A stretch of DNA of 64,000 nucleotides from Acidobacteriota bacterium (lineage in GTDB: Bacteria; Acidobacteriota; Blastocatellia; Pyrinomonadales; Pyrinomonadaceae): NCBI GenBank assembly GCA_019639175.1, contig JAHBSK010000004.1:248001-312000 (forward strand), written 5' to 3'. The translations under genes were made by a program, and so were the position numbers. Shown in pieces: positions 16,750 to 25,413 of this stretch; position 1 is the stretch's first letter; every line of letters begins with the position of its first letter. Below the pieces are notes generated by a model. It searched no databases and had not been told where the DNA came from. It saw only the letters and a list, made by a program, of their open reading frames with translations.

Positions 16750-17632
16750 TCAGTATTGGCCGGCTTGGAGAGCAGTCTGCATCGAACGGGGCGATCTGGA
16801 GATTTAGCAGATATTCGCCGTCCTCTATTTCGTTTGACACATATATCAGTTCGGTGATGGTGTTGTTGATGCGCGTGGCGGCGTTGGTAGCTCGGCTTCC
16901 CTCTTCGACGTTCCAGAAGATGCGGTGGTTGAGCAGCTTGCCGTCGTCGTAGATGCGGTCGATGGACGGCAGATCGCAGAGCAGATGCGTGAAGCCGCTT
17001 TCGACGATGTAGTGCATCGCTTCGAGTGTGAAATACGGCGGTATCTTTACTGCATTCGCGGCATCAGTGCCGTATTCGCGGGTGAGTTTGCCGTCGTCAT
17101 TCGGCAGTGTGCGGACGATCAGAGCTTTTGAATGCGGAATTTCCGATTGCGGAACGCGGAATGCGGAATGCGGAATATTTGATTGCGGAATTTCCGATTG
17201 CGGAACGCGGAATGCGGAGTGCGGAACTTCTTGTTGGAGAGATGTCAGTTTTTCCGCGAGAGATTTTTTGGTAATGAGAGTGTCCTGTTGCTCGTGGTTC
17301 AGTGGATATGCCTCGTCAGTTTCACTTATCGCAACCGGTTCGACCGAGACCAGCACGGCGTTCATCAGCACATCTTTCAGGCATTCGCGGATGGAGATGC
17401 GTTCGTGGGTGATGTGGCCGACGCATTCGGTGTGCGTGCCGTTGCAATGTGAGATGACCGTATAGCGTTCAAAATTGACGCTGCCGCCGCGCCGCGTGTC
17501 GCCGACGAGGTCGCCGTATTCACACGCCTCTGCCCGCGCCGGCTCGACGCCATAGGCGTTCGGCTGCGGGCCGTTGAACCGCAGCGGGATCGATATGTCT
17601 ATCGCATTGCCGTTAATATCGTTACTTTTCAT
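16736..17632 (-). CDS. kynB: Cyclase family protein, probable kynurenine formamidase
   Basis: A 298-residue protein of the metal-dependent cyclase/formamidase family. The metal-binding stretch is ISHCNGTHTECVGHITHERI, which fits the HxGTHxxxxxH pattern; the N-terminal DISIPLRFNGPQPNAYGVEP is also family-like. It would hydrolyse N-formylkynurenine to kynurenine. Context is strong: kmo, kynU and an ACMSD-type gene follow. ATG 17632 is preferred over a TTG at 17641. Residues about 136-168 are an insert made of a repeated HSAFRVPQSEI unit, encoded by an intergenic-type DNA repeat (see separate entry), in a loop region before KALIVRTLPND. Other KynB proteins are about 210 residues, so this one is long. 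Confidence 0.8.
   Translation of the reverse strand: MKSNDINGNAIDISIPLRFNGPQPNAYGVEPARAEACEYGDLVGDTRRGGSVNFERYTVISHCNGTHTECVGHITHERISIRECLKDVLMNAVLVSVEPVAISETDEAYPLNHEQQDTLITKKSLAEKLTSLQQEVPHSAFRVPQSEIPQSNIPHSAFRVPQSEIPHSKALIVRTLPNDDGKLTREYGTDAANAVKIPPYFTLEAMHYIVESGFTHLLCDLPSIDRIYDDGKLLNHRIFWNVEEGSRATNAATRINNTITELIYVSNEIEDGEYLLNLQIAPFDADCSPSRPILITTS
17130..17225. repeat. GCGGAAT repeat inserted in frame within kynB
   Basis: Direct repeats of GATTGCGGAACGCGGAATGC and shorter GCGGAAT(G) units occupy this stretch of kynB. On the coding strand they encode HSAFRVPQSEI twice. The ATTCCGCATTCCGC pattern has the look of intergenic repeats, yet the reading frame stays open across it. Confidence 0.85.
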
Positions 17633-17690
17633 TCTTAACAAACAGCTTAGAGCTATCAGCTGACAGCCTTCAGTCTTTTTCGACCATGCC

Positions 17691-19175
17691 TTACAGGCCA
17701 GCGATCTGTCGCATTATGTCGTCGAGATCTATATCTGCGGTCGATTCGATACGATAGCAAATATCCATCAATAATTTATCCTGTGCTTCGCCGCGGTGTT
17801 TTGCCTCGGAGTAGGGCAGGTCTTCGCGGAATGTGACCATTGAGTATTTTGAAAAATAGTCGGGATAGGTTTGTTCGAGTTTTGTTTCCAGTTCGCGTTT
17901 GCGTTGGAACACGGGGTCGGCGACGCGGTCGCGCATCTCGTAAAAATTATCCTCTGCCATGTCGGCGATGGCGTCGGTGTTTGGTTTACGCAGGCTGCTG
18001 TATCGTTCATAAACGGCCTTCCAATCGACCGGCGACCCAGTCGCTATCGCTCCCGGTTCTGACAATTCTTCATCGATCAATCCGGCAAGTACGCGGACGT
18101 CCTCAAAGGCGCAGTTCATTCCCTGTCCGTAAAAAGGCACGACCGCGTGGGCGGCGTCGCCAAGCAACAGGAACTTTCCGCCGATGTTCCACGGAAAGCA
18201 TTTTACCGTGCCGAGTTGGCCGATAGGATTTTCAAAAAAATGCTGCCCGAGCGTCGGCATCAGTTCAAGGGCGTCAGCAAATTCGCGTCGGAAAAATTCG
18301 ATGACAGAGGCTTCATCTGTCAATAGATCGAACGCCGGTTCGATGGCAGAGGCGCGATCGGCGGCAGGGGTTTCACCCGCACGCTCGTTCACACTCGCGT
18401 TTCCGCCTTTGTGTGCGAGGAACAGCGTGCATGTAAAGCTGCCGTCCAGATTGGGCAGGGCGATCATCATAAATTGATGCCGCGGCCAGATGTGCAGGGC
18501 ATTCTCTTCTATCGCGAATTTATCCTCGTAAATGCCCGGTTTTTCAACAGCCCGAAACGGCATATACAGCTCTTTGTAGCCGTGATCGAGAAAGACCGAG
18601 GAACTCTGAAACTCAGGCATCTGCCGTTCCATCGCCTGGCGGACGGCCGAACCGGCCCCGTCGGTAGCAATGACGGTGTCGTATTCGCCAAAGGACGAAA
18701 GCGGCACAATCGACGAAAGATCGGGCGGTGCGGACGCCCCGGAGTTTTCAAAAAACACCTCGCCCGAATCAGCGTCAATATCGACGCACCGCATATTAAA
18801 ATGAAACCTGACGCCTTCGTATTTCTCGGCCTCGTTCATCAGAGCGACGTTCAGCCCGCCGCGTGAGATGGAATTGATGAATTCGCCCTGACGCCCGCTG
18901 TATGGCAGCAGCTTTGTCTCGCCGGCCGGTGAATGGATCATGCGGCCGTGCATCGGTATCGCCTCGCGGAGCATGTATTCGTCCATGCCGACCTCGCGAA
19001 GAGCGGCGATGCCGCGATCAGACAACGCCATGTTTATCGAACGCCCGGCGGACATCCGCTCCTTTCGCATATCGCCGCGCGCCTCAAAAACATCCACCGC
19101 AAACCCGCGCTTCGCCAGATAAATTGACAAAAGCGAACCCGCGAGTCCCGCACCGATAATAGCGACCTTTGGCAT
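17691..19175 (-). CDS. kmo: Kynurenine 3-monooxygenase
   Basis: A 494-residue FAD monooxygenase. ATG 19175 gives MPKVAIIGAGLAGSLLSIYL (dinucleotide-binding GxGxxG); a GTG at 19190 would add five residues. KMO-specific features include SGRSINMALSDRGIAALREV, the VIATDGAGSAVRQAM domain, the HIWPRHQFMMIALPNLDGSF loop, and LLGDAAHAVVPFYGQGMNCA. It hydroxylates L-kynurenine to 3-hydroxykynurenine. The C-terminal helices may be membrane-associated. An unusual insert, about residues 258-280 (NASVNERAGETPAADR), is encoded by a dispersed family J repeat around 18373-18408. It is 72 bp downstream of kynU. Confidence 0.93.
   Translation of the reverse strand: MPKVAIIGAGLAGSLLSIYLAKRGFAVDVFEARGDMRKERMSAGRSINMALSDRGIAALREVGMDEYMLREAIPMHGRMIHSPAGETKLLPYSGRQGEFINSISRGGLNVALMNEAEKYEGVRFHFNMRCVDIDADSGEVFFENSGASAPPDLSSIVPLSSFGEYDTVIATDGAGSAVRQAMERQMPEFQSSSVFLDHGYKELYMPFRAVEKPGIYEDKFAIEENALHIWPRHQFMMIALPNLDGSFTCTLFLAHKGGNASVNERAGETPAADRASAIEPAFDLLTDEASVIEFFRREFADALELMPTLGQHFFENPIGQLGTVKCFPWNIGGKFLLLGDAAHAVVPFYGQGMNCAFEDVRVLAGLIDEELSEPGAIATGSPVDWKAVYERYSSLRKPNTDAIADMAEDNFYEMRDRVADPVFQRKRELETKLEQTYPDYFSKYSMVTFREDLPYSEAKHRGEAQDKLLMDICYRIESTADIDLDDIMRQIAGL
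18373..18408. repeat. Dispersed repeat family J, in frame within kmo
   Basis: CACCCGCACGCTCGTTCACA continuing CTCGCGTTTCCGCC resembles the copies at 19401-19443 (kynU), 30176-30234 and 33934-34018, which share the (A/G)CRCGTTTCCGCC end and an ACACTC or ACGCTT core. Confidence 0.6.
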
Positions 19176-19246
19176 AGAGCATTTGACCACATAGGAACAT
19201 AGTTCACATAGTTTTTTCTATGTTCCCTATGTTTCTATGTGGTAAT

Positions 19247-20593
19247 TCAAACAAGGCATTCTTTCAAGATTTCAGCAAATTTATGCACATCCTCAAACGA
19301 ATTATACAACGGAACCGGTGCGACGCGGATGACGTCGGGTTCGCGCCAGTCGGCGATGACGCCGCGTTCGGTGAGCGCGTTGAATAGTGTTTTGTTCGAT
19401 GCCGCAGGTTCCGATACACTCCCAGCGGCCCGTGTTTCCGCCTTTACGCGGATGGAAAGCTGGCAGCCGCGTTGTTCGGGGTCGCTCGGCGTAATGATCT
19501 CGATGCGGGCGTCGTTGATCTCGGCAAGCAGTTTTTCGAGATACGCTGTCAGTTTCACCGATTTTTCTCGCAAGGCGGGCATTGTCGCTTCGTCAAAAAT
19601 TTCGAGCGATGCACGCAGGGCGGCAAGCTGAAATATCGGCGGGTTGGAAAGCTGCCAGCCTTCGGCACCGGCGAGCGGCACGAAATCAGGCCCCATCAAA
19701 AACCGAGTCTTTTTGTCGTGTCCCCACCAGCCGGCGAAACGCGGCAGATCAAATGAACGAGCGTGGCGTTCGTGAACAAAAATGCCTGCGATGCCGCCCG
19801 GCCCGGAATTGAGATATTTATAGGAACACCACGCGGCAAAATCAACGTCCCAATCGTGCAGCTTTAATTCGAGATTTCCGGCGGCATGTGCCAGATCGAA
19901 CCCGACGACGCAGCCTTTTTTATGGCCCGCTTCGGTTATCGCCCGCATATCAAAAGCCTGACCGGTGTAATAATTTACACCGCCGAGCAGAATGAGCGCG
20001 ACGCTGTCGCCTTCGCGGTCGATGGTCTCAAGAATGTCCTCGGTCCGCAGCGTGGTTTCGCCTTCGCGGGGCGTGAGTTCGATAAGCGCGTTTGGAGTCC
20101 CGCCTTTAGGCGGCTGCGTTGGTAAAGGCCGGCTAAAGCCGGTACTCCAAACCTTGATCTGCGACTCGACCGCGTATTGGTCGCTGGGGAACGCGCCTTT
20201 TTCGATGATGATCTTGTATCGTTCGGCGGTCGGACGATAGAACGACACCATCAGCAGATGCAGGTTGACCGTCAGCGAATTCATCGCCACGACCTCGAGC
20301 GGTTTTGCTCCGACAATGCGGGCGAGCGGCTCCGTCACAAATTCGTGATACGGCAGCCACGGATGCTTTGCATGAAAATGCCCCTCAACGCCAAGCTCCG
20401 CCCAATCCTTCAGTTCCTGCTGGATATACTCGCTCGTCCGCTTTGGCTGTAGCCCCAACGAATTTCCCGTGAAATAAAGCACCTCGGAACCGTCTGTGTG
20501 TTTCGGAATGTGAAACTCAACACGAAACCGCCGAAGCGGATCGGCAGCGTCCATTTCAACATGTGATAATTTGTTTGATTCAAGTCCGGTCAT
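19247..20593 (-). CDS. kynU: Kynureninase
   Basis: A 448-residue PLP enzyme of aspartate aminotransferase fold. The substrate-binding N-terminus has YFTGNSLGLQPKRTSEYI; the PLP lysine is in WCSYKYLNSGPGGIAG; other conserved parts are FDLAHAAGNLELKLHDWDVD and WREPDVIRVAPVPLYNSFED. It cleaves 3-hydroxykynurenine to 3-hydroxyanthranilate and alanine. Two segments are foreign to the family: residues about 150-168 (STGFSRPLPTQPPKGGTPN), encoded by the family E repeat, and about 380-397 (KAETRAAGSVSEPAASN), encoded by a family J repeat. Both fall between conserved blocks, so the enzyme may tolerate them as surface loops. Confidence 0.93.
   Translation of the reverse strand: MTGLESNKLSHVEMDAADPLRRFRVEFHIPKHTDGSEVLYFTGNSLGLQPKRTSEYIQQELKDWAELGVEGHFHAKHPWLPYHEFVTEPLARIVGAKPLEVVAMNSLTVNLHLLMVSFYRPTAERYKIIIEKGAFPSDQYAVESQIKVWSTGFSRPLPTQPPKGGTPNALIELTPREGETTLRTEDILETIDREGDSVALILLGGVNYYTGQAFDMRAITEAGHKKGCVVGFDLAHAAGNLELKLHDWDVDFAAWCSYKYLNSGPGGIAGIFVHERHARSFDLPRFAGWWGHDKKTRFLMGPDFVPLAGAEGWQLSNPPIFQLAALRASLEIFDEATMPALREKSVKLTAYLEKLLAEINDARIEIITPSDPEQRGCQLSIRVKAETRAAGSVSEPAASNKTLFNALTERGVIADWREPDVIRVAPVPLYNSFEDVHKFAEILKECLV
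19401..19443. repeat. Dispersed repeat family J, in frame within kynU
   Basis: GCCGCAGGTTCCGATACACT followed by CCCAGCGGCCCGTGTTTCCG CC matches family J. It encodes the non-conserved RAAGSVSEPAA stretch just before the final conserved block of kynureninase. Confidence 0.6.
20094..20152. repeat. Dispersed repeat family E, in frame within kynU
   Basis: GGAGTCCCGCCTTTAGGCGG, then a short spacer, then AAAGGCCGGCTAAAGCCGGT and ACTCC. It contains two hairpins (CCGCCTTTAGGCGG and CCGGCTAAAGCCGG) bounded by GGAGT/ACTCC. A half copy lies at 5941-5962. The coding strand reads through it as GFSRPLPTQPPKGGTPN. Confidence 0.8.
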
Positions 20594-20616
20594 TGTTTCT
20601 ATTTGTATATCACACT

Positions 20617-21639
20617 CTACTTCTCGCCTTTCATCGTGTTTTCGATCGTTTTCAAACTTTCCAAATAGTTCTTTTCAACTTCGCTCAATGTTTTTTGCTG
20701 ATATTTTTTGTATTCCGTCGCAGCCTTTTCGACCGCTTGCTCGTGGCTGACAGAACCAGCATCAAGTAATAGCTTTTCTCCGCTCATTGTCAGGATCCTG
20801 TCCAGATGTTCCGCCCAGTCTTTCATTGTCATTGCCTGTTCGCGTTCGGCCTGCCGCTCGGCAAAGTCCAAATATCCTGAAACAATTTGCCCAAGCGAGC
20901 GAAGCTCTTTTTCGTCCAAATAGTTCTTTGCAATAACCGCGTCTTTCAGATACGGACGGTCGCCCGGAAAGGTCATCAGGCCCATAAATTCCTTTTCGGC
21001 ATCTGCACGGTCATAGATAACCTCAGCCGCCGTTTGTCCGTGAACGGCATAATGAATTTTGTTCTGCACTTTTTTGAAAAACGCTATGGAAACTTCGGCT
21101 TTCGGTTCGTAATCAATGCTTGTCGCGTAAATGTCCAAAACCTGACGATAGAACACTTTTTCGGAAGAACGAATGTCGCGGATGCGTTTCAGGAGTTCTT
21201 TCCAATAACCGCCGCCGCCCAGATTCTTCAGGCGTTCGTCGTCCATTGTAAAGCCTTTGCGGATATATTCGTTCAGGCGTTTTGTCGCCCATTGCCGAAA
21301 TTGCGTGCCTCGCAGCGATCTTACGCGATAACCGACAGAGATGATCACATCGAGGTTGTAGCCATTAACCTCGACTTCCTGCGTTTTGCCTGCAATAGCA
21401 CCATGTTGAGTGGTTATCCGGAATTTCCGGACAGCCACTTTTTTGTCCAATTCGCCTTCCTTGAAAATGTTTCCAATATGCTCAGAAATGGTGCGCTTGT
21501 CCTTGTCAAACAGCATCGCCATTTGAGCCTGCGTAAGCCAAACCGTTTCGTCCTCAAATCGAACGTCCACCGAAATTCGTTCATCTTCGGTTTTGAACAA
21601 AATGAAGTCCGATGTGCTGTCCGGTGTATTATCTGCCAT
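20617..21639 (-). CDS. RhuM family protein
   Basis: A 340-residue protein. The N-terminal DVRFEDETVWLTQAQMAMLF, DKDKRTISEHIGNIFKEGEL (helix-turn-helix-like), TTQHGAIAGKTQEVEVNGYN and DVIISVGYRVRSLRGTQFRQ segments are the Virulence_RhuM signature. The central part FYRQVLDIYATSIDYEPKAE and HGQTAAEVIYDRADAEKEFM are also conserved. RhuM was named from a Salmonella pathogenicity island; the molecular function is unknown, and the family is common on mobile or defence-type islands. Here it sits between kynU and an ACMSD gene with a DUF2130 gene, breaking an otherwise metabolic cluster. Confidence 0.88.
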   Translation of the reverse strand: MADNTPDSTSDFILFKTEDERISVDVRFEDETVWLTQAQMAMLFDKDKRTISEHIGNIFKEGELDKKVAVRKFRITTQHGAIAGKTQEVEVNGYNLDVIISVGYRVRSLRGTQFRQWATKRLNEYIRKGFTMDDERLKNLGGGGYWKELLKRIRDIRSSEKVFYRQVLDIYATSIDYEPKAEVSIAFFKKVQNKIHYAVHGQTAAEVIYDRADAEKEFMGLMTFPGDRPYLKDAVIAKNYLDEKELRSLGQIVSGYLDFAERQAEREQAMTMKDWAEHLDRILTMSGEKLLLDAGSVSHEQAVEKAATEYKKYQQKTLSEVEKNYLESLKTIENTMKGEK

Positions 21640-21767
21640 ACCCTTTTGAAAGAGCGACCCCTATCTGGCCTGCATCCGGCAGGAAAGTTCAGCGGTACCT
21701 CCCCTCTAACAATGTCAACCCACCTAACTTAATGCCCCTCTTATGCAACGCTTTTTGTCCTGATGAT

Positions 21768-22967
21768 TTATTTAAGTTCCTCGAATTTCGCTTTCATGGT
21801 CGGGTTGCCGCGTGTTAATTTTTTAATTGTTAGGTCTTCTGTTTTTTCGTTTGCAAGTCGAAGATTGTTTTCGGATGACAATAGAGCTGCTTTAGTTTTT
21901 TCCAATTCTTTTATGGTTTTATCTATCCCGTCAATGGCATCTTTAAATTTTCGACTTGCCAAATCATAATTTCGTGCAAAACCCTCTCTGAATTTATTTA
22001 TCTTTTCTTCAAAATTAGTAATGTCTATATTCTGATTTCTTGCCAAAGCAAGTTCTGCTTTGTATTGCACAGCGTTCATTGCCGCATTGCGAAGCAAGGT
22101 AATAATAGGGATGAAAAATTGAGGACGCACAACATACATTTTGTTGTATTTATGAGACACATCTACAATGCCTGTATTGTAAAATTCGCTATCTACTTCT
22201 AAAAGAGAAACAAGCACAGCGTATTCACATTTTTTCTCGGTGCGGTCTTTGTCCAATTCTTTGAAAAAATCCTCGTTTCTTTTTTTTGTAGCTGTTTCGT
22301 CTCCTTCATTTTTCATTTCAAACATTATTGAAATGATTTCGTTGCCCGCAGCATCATTTTCTCTATAAACAAAGTCACCTTTGCTTCCCGAACTTGAATC
22401 GTTATCTTTTTCAAAATAAGCATTTTGAAATGCTGTTGCACGGAGTTTGTTGAATTCTGTTTCGCAATGTTGTTCAAGAGTCTCACCCAACATTTTGGTT
22501 GAGAGTTTCAACTTCATGTCCTTGCGTAAGGCAATTTCTTCATCTTTTAATTTAATGATGTCGTCTTTTGTTTTAAGTTCAGCAGTATATTTTTCTTTTA
22601 AAGAGTTTTCGAGTAATTGTTTTTCTGTTTCTTTATTCTTTACGGTATTAGCCAATTCATCACGCTCTTTTTCGATTTTTTGTATAGCCTCTGTAACAGA
22701 GAGTTTTTTCTCAACTTCGGCATTTTTAATCTCTGCTTTAAGTTCTATGAGTTCATTCTCATTCTTGTTAAGTTGTTCCTGCAAAGAGTTTCGGATATTA
22801 GCTTCAGCTAATTTTACAGCACTCTCTTTTTCTTTATCTGCAAGATTTAATCGTGCTTGTAATTCTTCTTCGAACTGATGATCACGGACTTGTTTCAATA
22901 TGTCAGCAAAACTAGCTTCATCTACTTTGAAAGCTTTTTTACAATTTGGGCAAATAATTTCGTTCAT
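21768..22967 (-). CDS. DUF2130 coiled-coil protein with N-terminal zinc-finger-like motif
   Basis: A 399-residue protein. It starts [20 protein letters not shown] (CxxC zinc-ribbon half), then a long coiled coil, about residues 30-135 (rich in K, E, L; for example [20 protein letters not shown]), then the DUF2130 core: [80 protein letters not shown], and [20 protein letters not shown]. The EMKNE region resembles PD-(D/E)xK nuclease-like cores, but I cannot confirm that. The gene is clearly AT-richer than its neighbours, suggesting recent transfer, together with the RhuM gene 128 bp downstream. Confidence 0.88.
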   Translation of the reverse strand: MNEIICPNCKKAFKVDEASFADILKQVRDHQFEEELQARLNLADKEKESAVKLAEANIRNSLQEQLNKNENELIELKAEIKNAEVEKKLSVTEAIQKIEKERDELANTVKNKETEKQLLENSLKEKYTAELKTKDDIIKLKDEEIALRKDMKLKLSTKMLGETLEQHCETEFNKLRATAFQNAYFEKDNDSSSGSKGDFVYRENDAAGNEIISIMFEMKNEGDETATKKRNEDFFKELDKDRTEKKCEYAVLVSLLEVDSEFYNTGIVDVSHKYNKMYVVRPQFFIPIITLLRNAAMNAVQYKAELALARNQNIDITNFEEKINKFREGFARNYDLASRKFKDAIDGIDKTIKELEKTKAALLSSENNLRLANEKTEDLTIKKLTRGNPTMKAKFEELK

Positions 22968-23122
22968 ATGATTTTATATCAGCTACTATTTCAGCATTAA
23001 AGTATTTCACAACCGATCTTGCTTGTTGTTTGTGGTGGCATTATAGCACTGGTTTTGTTGCGAATCACCAAAGCCCAGGTTTGTAGAAAAGCTTCATACG
23101 AAACAATTCGTTTGCCATTACG

Positions 23123-24136
23123 CTAAATTCTGAAAGTCCTGTTATCAAGATCCAGCCAGTTCAAAGCGGCGCCGCGGAGGAGCGTTTTGGCGGTTTTTTG
23201 GTCATAGTCCATTGATTCGATCAGCTTTCCGGGTTCGAGTTCGCCTAGCGGGAACGGGTAATCTGTGCCGAGCATTATGCGGTTTGCTCCGGCGAGGTTG
23301 ATGAGATAATCGAGAGCGGCGGCGTCATGCACGAGCGAATCGAAGTACATACGGCTGAGGTATTTTCGCGGATTGTGCGGATTATCGACGGCGACCAGAT
23401 CGGGGCGAACGTCAAAGCCGTGTTCTATGCGGCCGATGGTTGCGGGGAAAGCGCCGCCGCCGTGGGCGAAGCAAATTCGCAAATTTGGCAGCTTTTCGAG
23501 AACGCCGGAAAATATAAGCGAGCAGATGGCACGCGAGGTTTCGGCGGGCATCCCGACGAGCCACGGCAGCCAGTATTTCTGCATATCGTCGCGGCCCATC
23601 ATTTCCCACGGGTGGACGAAAACAGCCATGCCAAGTTCTTCGCAAGCGGCGAAAAAATCAAAGAATTGCGGTTCGCCGAGGTTTAGCTGATTGACGTTCG
23701 TGCCTATCTGAACGCCTGCCATGCCGATCTGTTTGCAGCGTTCGAGTTCCTTTATCGCAAGCGTTGTGTCCTGCATCGGCATGGTTCCGAGGCCGATAAA
23801 TCGCAGCGGAAATTCGCTGACGATCTCAGCGATGCCGTCGTTCAAAAATTTTGCGATCTCGGCGCCGTCGTTCGGTTTTGTCCAGTAACAGAACATCACC
23901 GGAACGGTCGAAAGCACTTGTATGCCAACGCCGTGAGCGTCCATTTCCTCGATGCGTTTTATGGGATCCCAACAGTTCGATTCGATGTCGCGAAACTGTT
24001 TGCCGTCGTCACGCTTCATATGAGCGCACCACGGTTCGTAATGGTCGAGCGTGATGAATCCGCCGTAGCCGAAACGATCCTTCCACGACGGAATGTCTTT
24101 TGGAAGAATGTGTGTATGAACGTCGATCTTTAGCAT
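23123..24136 (-). CDS. Amidohydrolase 2 family, probable aminocarboxymuconate-semialdehyde decarboxylase
   Basis: A 337-residue TIM-barrel metal enzyme. The N-terminal HxH metal site is in [20 protein letters not shown]; other ligands are in [31 protein letters not shown] and [16 protein letters not shown]. These are the four metal-binding places of ACMSD, which decarboxylates 2-amino-3-carboxymuconate semialdehyde after ring cleavage of 3-hydroxyanthranilate. The kynurenine genes nearby support this choice. ACMSD would direct the pathway to 2-aminomuconate and energy metabolism rather than to quinolinate. The required 3-hydroxyanthranilate 3,4-dioxygenase is not in this window. Confidence 0.85.
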   Translation of the reverse strand: MLKIDVHTHILPKDIPSWKDRFGYGGFITLDHYEPWCAHMKRDDGKQFRDIESNCWDPIKRIEEMDAHGVGIQVLSTVPVMFCYWTKPNDGAEIAKFLNDGIAEIVSEFPLRFIGLGTMPMQDTTLAIKELERCKQIGMAGVQIGTNVNQLNLGEPQFFDFFAACEELGMAVFVHPWEMMGRDDMQKYWLPWLVGMPAETSRAICSLIFSGVLEKLPNLRICFAHGGGAFPATIGRIEHGFDVRPDLVAVDNPHNPRKYLSRMYFDSLVHDAAALDYLINLAGANRIMLGTDYPFPLGELEPGKLIESMDYDQKTAKTLLRGAALNWLDLDNRTFRI

Positions 24137-24148
24137 AATGGGATCATT

Positions 24149-25378
24149 TTAGTGAGCCGCAGGAACTTCCTCGGTTTCGCTCAGTTCGCCCGGTGTTCCT
24201 TTTGCAAAAAGGACACATGCAAGCAGTATCAGTGAACAGCCAAACATCGTCAGGACCATCGGGATCGTCGTGCCGTTCGCAAAAACGCTCACCATTCCGG
24301 CGATGACGGCGCTGAGGCCCATCTGGACAAATCCGGTCATTGCCGACGCCATACCGATATTATGCGAAACGCTGGTCATTGCCAAAGCGGACGTGTTCGG
24401 GTTGAATATCCCGATCGAGAACATAAACACCGCCATGCATGTCAAAACCACCGCAAGATGAGGCACGGGACCGAGCATCAGCAAAAGCAGGATCAGCGTG
24501 ACCGCGATCAGAACACCGCCGGTCAGCAATGCCGCACGCTCTTCGGTCATTCGGTTGAGCAATGCCCGATTGACCTGGCTGCCCATTATCAGACAAAAGG
24601 CGCAAAAGCTGAACGCCATGCTGTATTGAAATTCGCCAAGGCCGTAAACCTCCATAAAAAGGAGCGGCGAACTCGTAATATATCCGAACAGGGCGGCGGA
24701 GCAAAACGCCATCGCCAGCGTATAAAGCACAAAGCGGCGGTTCAGCATCACGCGAAAATATCCCGCCGCGACCTTAACCGGATCGAGCGAGACCGAAGCG
24801 TCTGGCCCTTTGCTTTCCGGCAAAAATAAAATAACGGCGGCCATTACCATCGCCGTAATGACAGCCAGCACGATAAAGATGGCGTGCCAGTCAAAGAACG
24901 TAACAAGCGCTCCGCCGACGCTGGGAGCGATTATCGGAGCGACGCCCATCACCAGTATCAGCATCGAAAATACGCGCGCGTTGTCCTGCGGCGGAAAAAT
25001 GTCGCGAACCATGGCACGGCTGGCAACCATGCCAGAGCATCCGCCAAGCGCCTGGACAAAGCGGAGAGCTATAAGCTGTTCAACGCTGGTCACAAATGCA
25101 CAGCCGACCGATGCCAGCAAATAAATTGAAAGGCCGATGAGCAGTGGCTTTTTGCGTCCAAAACGGTCAAGGATCGGGCCGTAAAACAACTGGCCCAAAC
25201 AAATGCCCGCAAAAAAGCTTGCCAGAGAAAGGCCGACCGTTGCCACGTCGGTGCCGAGCGACGCCGCTATCGACGAAAACCCAGGCAGATACATATCAAT
25301 GCTGAACGGATTCAGCCCGATAAGAAAACCAAGCGTGATGATGATCCGAAAATACGTCCTTCGGTTCGATATATCCAT
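24149..25378 (-). CDS. Bcr/CflA-type multidrug efflux MFS transporter
   Basis: A 409-residue protein with twelve predicted membrane helices. Bcr/CflA traits include the opening SIDMYLPGFSSIAASLGTDV, the motif-A loop YGPILDRFGRKKPLLIGLSI and the RALVQALGG-like RFVQALGGCSGMVASRAMVR. The family exports drugs or small metabolites such as cysteine or chloramphenicol by proton antiport across the inner membrane. It is 12 bp from the ACMSD gene in the same direction, so both may share a transcript; a link to kynurenine metabolites is only a guess. Confidence 0.9.
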   Translation of the reverse strand: MDISNRRTYFRIIITLGFLIGLNPFSIDMYLPGFSSIAASLGTDVATVGLSLASFFAGICLGQLFYGPILDRFGRKKPLLIGLSIYLLASVGCAFVTSVEQLIALRFVQALGGCSGMVASRAMVRDIFPPQDNARVFSMLILVMGVAPIIAPSVGGALVTFFDWHAIFIVLAVITAMVMAAVILFLPESKGPDASVSLDPVKVAAGYFRVMLNRRFVLYTLAMAFCSAALFGYITSSPLLFMEVYGLGEFQYSMAFSFCAFCLIMGSQVNRALLNRMTEERAALLTGGVLIAVTLILLLLMLGPVPHLAVVLTCMAVFMFSIGIFNPNTSALAMTSVSHNIGMASAMTGFVQMGLSAVIAGMVSVFANGTTIPMVLTMFGCSLILLACVLFAKGTPGELSETEEVPAAH

Positions 25379-25413
25379 CTATTATAAGAGTTTACCTGAT
25401 AGGCGGCGGGAGT

